Source: Paracoccaceae bacterium (GTDB lineage Bacteria > Pseudomonadota > Alphaproteobacteria > Rhodobacterales > Rhodobacteraceae). From it: 64,000 bases of DNA. The notes under the pieces were generated by a model. That model was not told the DNA's origin and ran no database searches. It saw only the letters and a program-made list of their open reading frames with translations. Below, one piece after another: positions 1 through 8,967 of the stretch (positions are counted from its first letter, which is position 1; every line of letters starts with the position of its first letter). The stretch lies in NCBI GenBank assembly GCA_007692585.1, contig REBU01000036.1:1-64000 (forward strand). Direction: 5' to 3'. Position numbers and translations under genes: made by a program.

Positions 1-951
1 TTACCTCTTGATGCGCGGATCAAGCGCGCTTTGCAGGATATCGACGAGCAGGTTCAGCACGACGAAGAACATCGCCAGCACTAGGATCGTGCCCTGCAGC
101 AGCGGCAAATCACGCTGGAAAATGGCGGAGTTCAACAGCATCCCGGTGCCCGGCCAGCTGAACACGGTCTCGATCAGGATCGAGCCGCCCAGCAGATAGC
201 CCAGCTGCACGCCCATCACCGCGAGCGCTGTGGGGGCCGCATTCTTGACCACATGCATGAAAACACCGAATTCCGACAGGCCGCGCGCACGCAGCCCGAT
301 GACGAATTCCTGTGCCAGGATCTCGGCGACCAGCGCGCGGACAGTGCGCGCAATGATGCCCATCGGGATCACGCTCATGGTGATCGCGGGCAGGATCATG
401 TAGCTCAGATGCTCCAGATCGAATTTCCACTGGCTCGATCCGCCGGGCCCCGCGCCTGCTGCAGGCAACCAGCCAAGCTGCGCCGAGAAGATGATCACCA
501 GCACCATGCCCAACCAGTAATGCGGCACCGACACGCCGAAGACCGCTGCAGCGGATGCGGCCTTGTCCAGCGGCGAGTTGCTGAAATAGCCTGCGACGAA
601 GCCAAAGAAGCAGCCCAGCACGAAGCCGATCACCGTGGCGACCGACGCGAGCATCAGCGTATTGCCCACAGCGCGCATCACTTCCGTCGTCACGGGACGG
701 CCGGTGGCGATGGAGGTGCCCAGATCGCCTTGCAACGCGCGGCCGAGCCAGAGGATGAACTGCTCGGGATAGCTGCGGTCAAATCCGTAGAGCGTGCGCA
801 GCCGGTCCTGCAGTTCGACCGAGGCATCCGCAGGCAGGATCGAAATCAGCGGATCACCAGGCGAGATATGGACAAGGGCAAAACAGACCACCGAGACGCC
901 GAAAAGCACCGGGGCCGTGTAGATGATCCGTCGCAAGCTGTAGCCAAGCAT
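1..951 (-). CDS. Peptide-type ABC transporter permease (DppB/OppB family)
   Basis: Inner-membrane permease of an ABC importer for peptides, nickel or similar solutes. The 316-residue protein opens with the family's usual first membrane helix (starting MLGYSLRRIIYTAPVLFG) followed by a periplasmic part containing PGDP, then further hydrophobic helices. The binding-protein-dependent loop lies near residues 205-235 (EFVIGLRARGLSEFGVF, an EAA-type loop that contacts the ATPase). ATG at 951 follows a clear AAGGAG site, and the stop is the first three bases of the window, so the gene is complete. It lies downstream of the binding-protein gene on the same strand; the second permease and ATPases are presumably off the left edge. 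The exact substrate cannot be told. Confidence 0.93.
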   Translation of the reverse strand: MLGYSLRRIIYTAPVLFGVSVVCFALVHISPGDPLISILPADASVELQDRLRTLYGFDRSYPEQFILWLGRALQGDLGTSIATGRPVTTEVMRAVGNTLMLASVATVIGFVLGCFFGFVAGYFSNSPLDKAASAAAVFGVSVPHYWLGMVLVIIFSAQLGWLPAAGAGPGGSSQWKFDLEHLSYMILPAITMSVIPMGIIARTVRALVAEILAQEFVIGLRARGLSEFGVFMHVVKNAAPTALAVMGVQLGYLLGGSILIETVFSWPGTGMLLNSAIFQRDLPLLQGTILVLAMFFVVLNLLVDILQSALDPRIKR

Positions 952-980
952 GGTCGCGCTCCTTTTTGGCGTTGCTGCAT

Positions 981-1015
981 GAAAGAAAACAGGCCCCGGC
1001 GCAGGTCCGGGGCCT
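981..1015 (-). terminator. Hairpin plus U-rich tail between binding protein and permease genes
   Basis: Reading leftwards, a perfect 9-bp stem (AGGCCCCGG / CCGGGGCCT, 991-999 and 1007-1015, 7-nt loop) is followed by GTTTTCTTTC. It sits in the 74-bp gap after the binding-protein gene. This looks like a partial terminator or mRNA stabiliser that would give more binding protein than permease, a common arrangement in such operons. Function is inferred. Confidence 0.6.
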
Positions 1016-1025
1016 TGAGGTCAGG

Positions 1026-2654
1026 TCACTCCATGCCCATTGGCGCGATGTCGATGAACCAACTCTTTGGCTGCACCACGCCCGTCACGCGGCTCGACAT
1101 GGCGCGGGGGCCTGTGTCATGGGCCACCCAGACGAAGGGCGCTTCCTCCACGATGCGGGTGTGCAGCGCGGCAAGTGCTTCATTGCGCTCATCCTCGTCG
1201 AAGGCCGTGCGCGCGGCGGCGATCAGGGCGTCGAACTCGTCATTGCCGAAATAGCCCCAGTTGTTCGACACTGGCGGGAAGGTGCCGGTCGACGTGAAGC
1301 GCACCATGCCAAAGAACGGATCCATGGTCGAGAAGCTGACATTGATCGCATGCGCCCCATTGGCAGATTCGTCCGTGGCCCCGCGCCGCCAGTTGGTGAA
1401 GACCGTGTTCCATTCGATCACATCGAGTTCGATGTCGAAATAGCAGTCGCGCAGCGATTGCTGCAGATATTCGTTCATCGGAATGGGCTGCATCTGACCG
1501 GAGCCGGAGGCCGAGGTCTGCACCTTCACGCGCAGGCGGTTGTCGCTGGAATAGCCTGCCTCGCTCATCAGGCGCTGGGCTTCTTCCAGATCATAGCGGA
1601 TGTCAAAAGACGGGTTGCCGAACCATGGATGGCCGGGCTCGTAGGAGCCTTTGGGCGCGCCCATCATGCCGCCCAGCAGGATCGACAGCTCTTCGCGGTC
1701 GAAACACAGATTGGCCGCATGGCGTACGCGCTGGTCCAGCCAGGGCGAGCCTTCGGCAAAGGACATCTGCCACGGCCAGACATGGGGCTGGGGGTTGGAA
1801 TAGATCGTGAAGCCGCGCGCTTCGATCTGCGGAATGGAATCGGGTGAGGGGGCTTCGATCCAGTCCACCTGTCCCGACAAGAGGGCCGCAGTGCGGGCAT
1901 TGGCTTCGGGCAGTGGTACCAGAACCACGCCGTCCAGTGTCGAGGTGCGCGCCGGGTTCCAGTAGTTTTCGTTCGGCACCATTTCCAGCCGCTCGCGCGG
2001 GGCGAACGACGTCACCCGGAACGGGCCGGACCCTGACGGATCTGCGGCGAAAGCCGCCCATGCGGATTCGGAATTGCCTGTTTCGTCGAATTTGGCTTGC
2101 CAATGCGACGGCGAGGCCATGAACAGGTTGGTCAGGTTGATCGGCAGGAAGCTGTCAGGCTCGGATGTGGTCAGCTCGACAGTGAATTCGTCGATCACCC
2201 GTGCCGAGCGCAGCGTCGGCATCCGCGAGGCGGTCACGCCGACCTGGCTGGCGTCAAAATGCGGCGCGCTCTCATCCAGCACTTTCTGTACGTTCCAGAC
2301 CACGGCTTCCGCGTTGAAAGGACTACCATCATGGAAGGTCACATCTTCGCGCAGGGTGAAAACCCATCTCGTCGTATCCTCGGAGTTGACTTCCCAGCTT
2401 GTCGCAAGACCCGGGATCACGACCGAGGCTTCGTCTTCCTTGCTCAGATCCCATTCTGTGAGGCTGTCATAGATGGTGATCCCGGTGAAGCGGTTGCCCT
2501 CGAAGCCCTGATCTGGCTGGCCCAGTGTGCGCGGAATATCGGCAGCGGTCATGCCGATGCGCAAAATCTTGTCTTGGGCCAGCGCGGCCCCGGCCCCTGT
2601 CAGCACAGAGCTTGCCAGCAGGGCCGCGATCAGTTTGGATGTGGTGTGCGCCAT
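1026..2654 (-). CDS. ABC transporter substrate-binding protein, SBP_bac_5 family
   Basis: Periplasmic solute-binding protein for peptide-type ABC import. It has a classical signal peptide (MAHTTSKLIAALLASSVLTG, cleavage probably after GAALAQ), then the family's lobe I pattern (YDSLTEWD, VIPGLATSWEV, TLREDVTFHDGSPF). The 542-residue length is normal for the family. The start at 2654 is chosen because GGGAGAAG stands just upstream and the signal peptide begins there; longer in-frame starts at 2669 and 2759 add non-signal sequence. First gene of the visible operon, upstream of the permease. Substrate unknown; peptides, sugars or other compounds are all possible in this family. Confidence 0.93.
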   Translation of the reverse strand: MAHTTSKLIAALLASSVLTGAGAALAQDKILRIGMTAADIPRTLGQPDQGFEGNRFTGITIYDSLTEWDLSKEDEASVVIPGLATSWEVNSEDTTRWVFTLREDVTFHDGSPFNAEAVVWNVQKVLDESAPHFDASQVGVTASRMPTLRSARVIDEFTVELTTSEPDSFLPINLTNLFMASPSHWQAKFDETGNSESAWAAFAADPSGSGPFRVTSFAPRERLEMVPNENYWNPARTSTLDGVVLVPLPEANARTAALLSGQVDWIEAPSPDSIPQIEARGFTIYSNPQPHVWPWQMSFAEGSPWLDQRVRHAANLCFDREELSILLGGMMGAPKGSYEPGHPWFGNPSFDIRYDLEEAQRLMSEAGYSSDNRLRVKVQTSASGSGQMQPIPMNEYLQQSLRDCYFDIELDVIEWNTVFTNWRRGATDESANGAHAINVSFSTMDPFFGMVRFTSTGTFPPVSNNWGYFGNDEFDALIAAARTAFDEDERNEALAALHTRIVEEAPFVWVAHDTGPRAMSSRVTGVVQPKSWFIDIAPMGME

Positions 2655-2704
2655 AGATTCTTCTCCCATGTGGACATGCCCTGAAGCGGCACGATCTCGC
2701 GGTT

Positions 2705-2730
2705 TTGACAACAATATTGTTGACAATATC
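2705..2730 (-). promoter_or_regulatory. Palindromic operator-like site upstream of the SBP gene
   Basis: A perfect 14-bp palindrome CAACAATATTGTTG lies at 2709-2722 and overlaps a second dyad (ATTGT-CA-ACAAT on the minus strand, 2716-2727). The spacing resembles TTGT-N2-ACAA operators of GntR/FadR-type repressors. It stands about 50 bp upstream of the binding-protein start. No GntR gene is in the window, so the regulator is unidentified. Confidence 0.5.
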
Positions 2731-2876
2731 AGGATTGCCCAGATTCCTGCGTCTGTCAAAGCTTCTTATGGCTTTGTTAAGAGGCACCCTGTTCATGGCG
2801 CAAAGCGCTCAGCGGATGACCAGTCCTGACCCGTCCTGCCCATCGCTTGAGCAAATGTTGAATGGCTCTGCCGCGC

Positions 2877-5800
2877 TTACTCTGCCTGCAGATCGTGGAT
2901 CTGCACCTCTGGGCAGGCCGCGCGCGCAATCTCGCAAAGATGTGCGTGATGGGTCAGGTAGATCACCTGACCATGTTGCGCCATCTGTCCCAGTAGCCGA
3001 AACGCGGCTAGCGCACGGGTATCGTCGAAGGTTTCGAAAATATCATCGGCGATGAAAGGCACTGTGGCGCGGCTGGCTGCAAATTCGTGATAGCCAGCGG
3101 CGCGGAGCGCCAGATAGAGCTGAAACCGCGTGCCTTTCGACAAGGTCGCCACCGCTTTCGTGGCCCCATTGGCAAGCTGCGCCATCAGCACATCGTCACG
3201 GCCGCCCGCCTGCGTCACAAGCCCGCTGTAGCGGCCGCCGGTCAGCATGGCAAACGCCTCAGATGCCCGGGCCATCATGCTGGAGCGATGTGTGTCGCGG
3301 TAGCGCCGCAGGGCGTGCTCCACCGCGATGATGCCGGCCCGACGGGCGATGAACCGTCGCGTTTCCTCAGCGATCTGCATGATCAGCGTCTGGCGCTCGG
3401 CCTCCAGCCGTGCGGCTGCTGCATCCTGACTGACCCCGTCGCGCGCTTTCTGTGCTGCGGCAAGGGCAACATAGGCGTCTTGCTGTGCGTTTTCCTCATG
3501 CGTCAGCCGCGCCTCAAGAGCGTCCTGCTCGATCTGCAGCGCGGCAATGTCGAGTGTGGCAAGACGCGCGCGTTCAGGCGCTAGATCCGCACAGTCGAGC
3601 TTTTGCGCCAGTTCGTCGCGCAGGCTGGCGCAGTCCTGCGCTACCTCGCGGGCCTGCGCAATCGCGGCCAGCCTCTGCGCCAGCGCATCGAGCGGGCGCA
3701 AACCGAACCTAGCCTGCACGGGCGCGATCCGAGCGACCAGCGCCTCGCGGCGGGCGGCGATCAAGGCACAGTCGTCTATGGCCTCGGCCTTGGCCTTGCG
3801 CAAGCGTTTGCGCTCGGTCTTGCGCTCCAGCGCAGCCTGAAGATGCACCCGCAGCTGGGGCCAGAGCTGCTCTGGCCCACCCAATTCGGGCATATCCAAG
3901 GCCCGCGCGATGCCGCGCAGCTCGCTCGTGAACGCTGCAATATCGCGCTCGATGCTATCGATGCGCTGCGCAAACTCTGCGGCGCGACTGGCGCGCTCGG
4001 TCAGGGTTGCGACGAGGTCAAGAATTGCACGCATCGCTTCGGGCTCGGGTGCAGGTGTGCCGATCCAGCATTGCGCGCAGACTGTCGCCCATCGCTCTTG
4101 CCATTGGGCGCGCGCATCTTGCGCGGCTTTCAACGTTGTCTCGCGCACCACCGCCTCGCGTTCGCGCTCAGCGCGCAAGCGTAGGGCGGCTGCTTGTTCC
4201 AGTTGCGCTTCGGCTTCGGCCAGCATGGTCGTGAAGTCCGGATCCCTTGGCAAAGCGGCCAGCGTACCCAGCGTCTGGGCAAGCGCTGCATGTGCCGCGC
4301 CAATGCGGGATTGCACCGCGTCCAGCTCGGCGGCTGCGCGGTCATGGTCGTTGGCTGCCGCGATTGCTGCGTCGCGCCGTGCGCACCAATTAACGAAATC
4401 CGCCAGACTGCGCCCTTCCGGGGTCACGCCGATCCCGGCCCAGAGTGCGGCCACAGCGGCGCTCTGGCTTGTGCGCTCGGCCTGAGCGGCCACGCGCTCA
4501 GCTTCTGTGCTCTCCAGCGCGGCCTGGGCCTGTGCGATCAGGGTCAGTCTTTCGCTTTGTCGCGCGGCCTCGATCTGTTGCGCGCGAATGCGATCATCAG
4601 CGCGCATGGCCTGCTCGAATGTGGCGGCGGTGCTGGCGCTCAGGCTGGATTTATGGGCCGCCCACGCGCGGTCGCGGTCGTCGCGCAGATCGGCCACATC
4701 CTGCGCGCGCAACTCGGACGCAGCGCCCAGACCCGCGCGCGCCTGCGCCAGCTGCCCGCGCAGCCGCAGGTGATCGGCCTCGACATCGCGCAAGCGCTGG
4801 GCCGCGCTGTCCAGATCGTGGCCCAGCGCATCAAGATGGGCGGCAGATGGCAGGTCCAGACGGGCCAGCGCCTCGGGCGTGCCCGTCCATGGGGCGAGGG
4901 CTGCGAAGGCCGCACGCCGGGCGTTGTCGGCCTGCGCAAGCCCTGCGCGGGCGTTCATGTCCAGCCGCAGCAGATCGGCGCGGTGCAGATCCTTGATCAG
5001 CGGCCCCAGACGGCTCAACGCGGCCTCGTCCAGCGAAGCCCGGGCCGGGCCATCAGGCAGGGCGTCACGCGCGCGGTCATGTTCGCTGCGGGCCAGCTCC
5101 AGCTTGCTGCGCAGCACCGCGTCCTGTTCCAGCAGCGCCAAAAATTCTGCGATCAGCGTGGCAGGCAGGCGCGCGGCTTCCGGGGTCAGGTCCGGGCGGC
5201 CGAGTCTTTCCAGCAGCGCAGTCATCTGGCGGTCAAGATCGGCCGCGGCCGCCTGGCGCTTGGGCAGATCTTCCATATCTTTGGCAATGGCGCCGAAGCG
5301 ACGCTCCAACGCGTCAATCCGGTCGCTCAGCGCTTCGGCCTTCGCATCCTCGCCCAGCGCGTCCAGGGCCTGCGCCAGCGCAGCCCGTCGGGTTTCGGCG
5401 ACCGGGCCGAGCGCGTCCAGCTCTGCCTCCTCGCGCTGCCATGTCGGCATATCCGTAAGCCAGCTTGCAGGAAATTCCTCTACAGGTGGCAGCGTGTCCA
5501 AAACCGCTTCACGGCGCTCCAATCGCGCCAGATCGCGCAGCGCATCAAGATCGCGCGCGATCTCGCCCAGCCGTCGCCTTGTGGCTGCAGAATGCGTGCG
5601 TGCGGTCATGTATCGCGCCTCGGCCTCTGCCTGCGCTTCGCAGAGTTTGCGCCAGTCCGACGCCTTCACATCCGCTGCGCGCCGCGCGCCGTCTAACTCG
5701 CGCAGCCGTGTCTTGTGCTCGTTAAGCGTGAGTTTGCGCGCCCCCGCGCGGAACCATTGATCCGCATCTTCCTGCAAGCTGCGCAGCGCATCGCTCAGAT

Positions 5801-6275
5801 CGGACAATCCCGCGCTTGCGGAAAACAACAGCTGTCCCAATTCGCCTTCGCTCGACAGAATGCTTTCCCCGCCCTGTTCAAGCGTGTCGTCATCGAGCGA
5901 AAACATGGTCGTGATGCTGGCGCGGTCCAGCCCGCCCAGAGCCGCAGAAAGTGTTGCTTCGGGCAGCGGCTGGTCGTGCTGGGCGTCCAAGAGCGTATTG
6001 CTTCGACCCTTGATACGCGCCAGATGCAGCGGGCCCGTGGCCGTGGTGATCTCGGCCTCGATGCGAAGGGCGCGGTAATCATGTAGAAAGCCGTATTGCG
6101 TCTGTGCGGGAAAGCCGAACAGAAAATCCAGCCAGGCTGAAAACAGGGTCGATTTCCCGGCTTCATTCGGGCCGAAAACCACATGCAGATCCGCACCTTG
6201 CGCAGGGCATGGCAAGGCCAGCCGCGCGTCGGTGAAATGGCCGTATCGGATCAGGCCCAGCGCATCGATCCGCAT
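2877..6275 (-). CDS. AAA family coiled-coil ATPase, YhaN/SbcC-like
   Basis: Large SMC/SbcC-type ATPase (1132 residues), probably the partner of the nuclease-like protein encoded just upstream. Walker A is FGPNEAGKST near residue 34-45. A signature-like LSKGTRFQLYLALR and a Walker B VPFIADDIFETFDD lie near the C-terminus. The long middle is rich in Ala, Arg, Glu and Leu, as in coiled coils. A single CAQC (C733, C736) lies in the second half and could be a zinc-hook-like apex, which is unusual for YhaN-type proteins. Its ATG overlaps the stop of the upstream phosphoesterase gene (ATGA at 6273-6276), so the two are translationally coupled. A DNA-end processing role is inferred from the SbcCD/Rad50-Mre11 analogy. 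Confidence 0.88.
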   Translation of the reverse strand: MRIDALGLIRYGHFTDARLALPCPAQGADLHVVFGPNEAGKSTLFSAWLDFLFGFPAQTQYGFLHDYRALRIEAEITTATGPLHLARIKGRSNTLLDAQHDQPLPEATLSAALGGLDRASITTMFSLDDDTLEQGGESILSSEGELGQLLFSASAGLSDLSDALRSLQEDADQWFRAGARKLTLNEHKTRLRELDGARRAADVKASDWRKLCEAQAEAEARYMTARTHSAATRRRLGEIARDLDALRDLARLERREAVLDTLPPVEEFPASWLTDMPTWQREEAELDALGPVAETRRAALAQALDALGEDAKAEALSDRIDALERRFGAIAKDMEDLPKRQAAAADLDRQMTALLERLGRPDLTPEAARLPATLIAEFLALLEQDAVLRSKLELARSEHDRARDALPDGPARASLDEAALSRLGPLIKDLHRADLLRLDMNARAGLAQADNARRAAFAALAPWTGTPEALARLDLPSAAHLDALGHDLDSAAQRLRDVEADHLRLRGQLAQARAGLGAASELRAQDVADLRDDRDRAWAAHKSSLSASTAATFEQAMRADDRIRAQQIEAARQSERLTLIAQAQAALESTEAERVAAQAERTSQSAAVAALWAGIGVTPEGRSLADFVNWCARRDAAIAAANDHDRAAAELDAVQSRIGAAHAALAQTLGTLAALPRDPDFTTMLAEAEAQLEQAAALRLRAEREREAVVRETTLKAAQDARAQWQERWATVCAQCWIGTPAPEPEAMRAILDLVATLTERASRAAEFAQRIDSIERDIAAFTSELRGIARALDMPELGGPEQLWPQLRVHLQAALERKTERKRLRKAKAEAIDDCALIAARREALVARIAPVQARFGLRPLDALAQRLAAIAQAREVAQDCASLRDELAQKLDCADLAPERARLATLDIAALQIEQDALEARLTHEENAQQDAYVALAAAQKARDGVSQDAAAARLEAERQTLIMQIAEETRRFIARRAGIIAVEHALRRYRDTHRSSMMARASEAFAMLTGGRYSGLVTQAGGRDDVLMAQLANGATKAVATLSKGTRFQLYLALRAAGYHEFAASRATVPFIADDIFETFDDTRALAAFRLLGQMAQHGQVIYLTHHAHLCEIARAACPEVQIHDLQAE

Positions 6276-7495
6276 CAGGCGCGGCCTCCGCCTAGCCGCG
6301 CCAGCACTTCGGCGATGCCGCCTTCGACCAGAGCTGCGTCGATCTGCGCGACGCCGTCGCGCAATTCTGCGACCGGTGGCAGCGCGGCCTCCAGATCACG
6401 GCGCAGCGCTTCCAGCGCCGCCTGATAGCCCGCGGAGTCGCGAATCTCGCCTGTGATGATCGCGCCCAGTTCGCCCAGCGCCCCCGTGTCAGGAGCCTGC
6501 GCCTCAAGGTCGAGGCCAAGTGTCTCGACCCAAGTCCCCCCCGTCTCGCGGGCGATCTGCTGCGCTTCCTCCAAGGCGAGATCACGGTCGCGCAACAGCC
6601 GCGCGGCCAGTGGCGTGTGGCCCCGTAAAGTCAGCCGCGCAACGAGATGGGGGACAGAGAGGCGTGTGGCGTCCAGCGCGTTTGCGACTGCGCCGCGCAG
6701 GTCGTGCCAGGCCTCCAGCCCGGTCACATTGACCGTGACCGGCATGAAGGCCGCTTCAGCCACCACGCGTTCCTCGACATGCAGCCCGTTTTCGGTGCAG
6801 CTCACCAGCGTCACGCTGCCTGCGCCCGCCTCGCCGATATCGCGGCCCTGCGGGATGCCAGGCATGACCACATGCGCGGCCCCGGGATATTCAGCGCGCT
6901 TGTGGATATGCCCCAGCGCCCAGTAATCGAAGCCACTCGCCTGCAGATCGGCAAGCGCGCAGGGCGCATAGAGGTCATGGCCGGGACTGCCATTGAGCGA
7001 GGTATGCATCAGCCCGATATTGAGCGCATCGGCAACCGGGGGCTTGTATTTTGACAACAAGCTTTCGGGGGCGTGCGGGGCAGTGAAGCTCAGCCCGTGG
7101 ATATGGATCTGTTGATGGCCTTTGGTGATTGCGACGGCCTTGGCGCGCCCTGCATAGATGAAGACGTCTTCGGGAGGGGTCAGTTCGCGGGTGATCACGC
7201 TTTCGGCGTCATGGTTGCCGCGAATGATGAAGGTGCGGATGCCTGCAGGCCCCAGCCGCGCCAGTTCGGACATCAGAAACCGTGCGGTTTTCATGCTGGT
7301 CTGGCTGCCATCATAGAGATCGCCTGCGATCAGCAGCGCGTCAACCTGTTCGGACAGGCACAGATCGACGATCCGCCTTAGTACGATGCGCGAGGCGTCA
7401 GATATCATCTCTGCCAGCTCCGGATCGCGCAGCGCAAGACTGCGCAGCGGACTGTCGAGATGCAGATCAGCTGTGTGAATGAACCGGAACGCCAT
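6275..7495 (-). CDS. Metallophosphoesterase, YhaO/SbcD-like DNA exonuclease
   Basis: Calcineurin-like phosphoesterase of the Mre11/SbcD/YhaO group, 406 residues. Metal-binding motifs appear in order: HTADLHLDSP near residues 7-16, AGDLYDG, RGNHD, and later GLMHTSLNG and ALGHIHKR. ATG at 7495 is chosen because the fold begins immediately (MAFRFIHTADLH); the longer open frame upstream to 8023 has no domain and overlaps the divergent PagL-like gene. First gene of a two-gene operon with the coiled-coil ATPase. The pair probably acts on DNA ends in repair, by family knowledge; the exact activity is not shown here. Confidence 0.88.
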   Translation of the reverse strand: MAFRFIHTADLHLDSPLRSLALRDPELAEMISDASRIVLRRIVDLCLSEQVDALLIAGDLYDGSQTSMKTARFLMSELARLGPAGIRTFIIRGNHDAESVITRELTPPEDVFIYAGRAKAVAITKGHQQIHIHGLSFTAPHAPESLLSKYKPPVADALNIGLMHTSLNGSPGHDLYAPCALADLQASGFDYWALGHIHKRAEYPGAAHVVMPGIPQGRDIGEAGAGSVTLVSCTENGLHVEERVVAEAAFMPVTVNVTGLEAWHDLRGAVANALDATRLSVPHLVARLTLRGHTPLAARLLRDRDLALEEAQQIARETGGTWVETLGLDLEAQAPDTGALGELGAIITGEIRDSAGYQAALEALRRDLEAALPPVAELRDGVAQIDAALVEGGIAEVLARLGGGRA

Positions 7496-7770
7496 GGCGC
7501 AACTCTGCCTTGGGTGCGCACGGGCCGCAAGGGGCAGTGGCGGAGCTTTGCCCCCTGATCGTCCGGGTGAGCAGACGCAGGGGGGGGCGCGCCACGCCAA
7601 TGTCACTTTTTCTTTGCACGCGCGGGGAAGAATTTTAGCACTGCGACGTCGAAGCCCACAGATCAGTTGACATTCCCGCGAATCTCGCCTCAGGACAATC
7701 TCGTCAGCTCTGAACTGGACACGCGCCGGGTCCGAGCTGTCGAAGCACACTTTACCTTTAGAAAACGCGC

Positions 7771-8241
7771 ATGATTTCGATCCGGTTGCTGCTGATTGCA
7801 GGCCTGTGCCTCGCCAAACCCGCTTTTGCCGAGGCCCCGCGTCTGATCGGCAGTCTGGGGCAGCAACTCTCTGTTGCTGAACCAGAAGCCTATCTGCGCT
7901 ATATGGGGCAACCATTTTTCCGCAATCTTCAACCTGTTCTGGGGCTCTCGGTTGCATCGGACCGGTCTGCCTGGGTCGGGGCGGGCTCTGCGCTGACATG
8001 GCGTCCGGGGGATGGACCCGCATTCGTCCGGATCACCTCCATGGCGGGGCTGCATCGCAATGGGCAGGGCAGGGATCTCGGGGGGCCAATCCAGTTCCGA
8101 ACGGCCCTCGATTTCGGGCTTGCGCGCCCCGGCGGATTTGAATTCGGTATCGGGGTCGATCATCGGTCGAGTGCCCGGATCTACCGGCCCAATCCGGGAT
8201 TGAATACTGCTTATTTCTTTGCCTCGGTGCCCTTGGACTGA
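7771..8241 (+). CDS. PagL-like lipid A 3-O-deacylase / acyloxyacyl hydrolase family protein
   Basis: Small predicted outer-membrane beta-barrel enzyme, 156 residues, with a signal peptide (MISIRLLLIAGLCLAKPAFA). The C-terminal GVDHRSSARIYRPNPG strongly resembles the PagL catalytic stretch (HxS followed by PN-G). The His and Ser match; the acidic residue that usually follows the PN-G turn is not evident (NT instead). Alternating hydrophobic residues fit beta strands. Stand-alone gene, divergent from the phosphoesterase and convergent with cobB (4-bp gap). No strong ribosome site precedes the ATG. It may trim lipid A acyl chains; if the third catalytic residue is truly missing it could be inactive. 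Confidence 0.65.
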   Translation: MISIRLLLIAGLCLAKPAFAEAPRLIGSLGQQLSVAEPEAYLRYMGQPFFRNLQPVLGLSVASDRSAWVGAGSALTWRPGDGPAFVRITSMAGLHRNGQGRDLGGPIQFRTALDFGLARPGGFEFGIGVDHRSSARIYRPNPGLNTAYFFASVPLD

Positions 8242-8244
8242 GCG

Positions 8245-8967
8245 TCAGCGCGGCGGCGGCGCGCCGAGGATTTCCGCAACCCAATCGGCGACGATCCGGC
8301 TGGCGCGACCAAAGCGTGCAGCATCAAAGAGCGAAACAGTCGCTGACGGCTCCAGGTTCAATTCCAGCGTTTGCGCACCGTGGGCGGCAGCTTCCTGCAC
8401 GAAACCGGCAGCTGGATAGACATTGCCCGATGTGCCGATCGCCACGAACAGGTCTGCTGCCTGCAGAGCCGTGTCGATCCTCTCCATGTGATAGGGCATT
8501 TCGCCAAACCATACGATATCAGGCCGGGTGGCGGGCGCATTGCAAGCCGGGCAGGGCGCCGCATGGTCCATCGCACGCGGTGCGTTCCAGCGATAGCCGC
8601 AGGCCGCACAAAGCGCGCGGGTCAGCTGACCATGCATGTGGATCACCGCCGGCGCGCCTGCGCGTTCAAGCAGGTCATCGACGTTCTGGGTGATCAGCGT
8701 GACATGCGAGGGCCGCGAGTGCTGCAGCCTCGCCAGCGCATCATGGGCTGCGTTGGGTCGTGCATCAAGGCAATTCGCCCGGCGCGCATTGTAGAACTCA
8801 TGCACCAGCACAGGGTTGCGCGCGAAGCCCTCAGGGGTGGCGACCTCATTGAGATCGTAGCGCGTCCAGAGCCCGTCCTTATCGCGGAAGGTGCCCAGCC
8901 CCGATTCCGCCGACAGCCCCGCGCCGGTCAGGATCACGATACGCTCAGCGTACGTTGAGATGGTCAT
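8245..8967 (-). CDS. cobB: NAD-dependent protein deacylase, SIR2 family
   Basis: Sirtuin of 240 residues that removes acyl groups from protein lysines using NAD. Visible motifs: NAD-binding [16 protein letters not shown] near residues 14-29, TQNVD, the catalytic IHMHG, and a four-cysteine zinc site (CAAC and CPAC). Start ATG at 8967 lies 23 bp inside the end of uvrC and has AGGTGATCC just upstream, indicating co-transcription with uvrC. Length is typical of bacterial class III sirtuins. Confidence 0.93.
   Translation of the reverse strand: MTISTYAERIVILTGAGLSAESGLGTFRDKDGLWTRYDLNEVATPEGFARNPVLVHEFYNARRANCLDARPNAAHDALARLQHSRPSHVTLITQNVDDLLERAGAPAVIHMHGQLTRALCAACGYRWNAPRAMDHAAPCPACNAPATRPDIVWFGEMPYHMERIDTALQAADLFVAIGTSGNVYPAAGFVQEAAAHGAQTLELNLEPSATVSLFDAARFGRASRIVADWVAEILGAPPPR

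Noticed and set aside
2097-2684. Long open frames opposite the ABC binding-protein gene
   Set aside because: They are antisense to a protein with clear signal peptide and family motifs; high GC makes such shadow frames common.
4194-5696. 500-codon open frame on the plus strand
   Set aside because: Lies entirely opposite the coiled-coil ATPase; Arg/Gln/Cys/His-rich composition with no domain.
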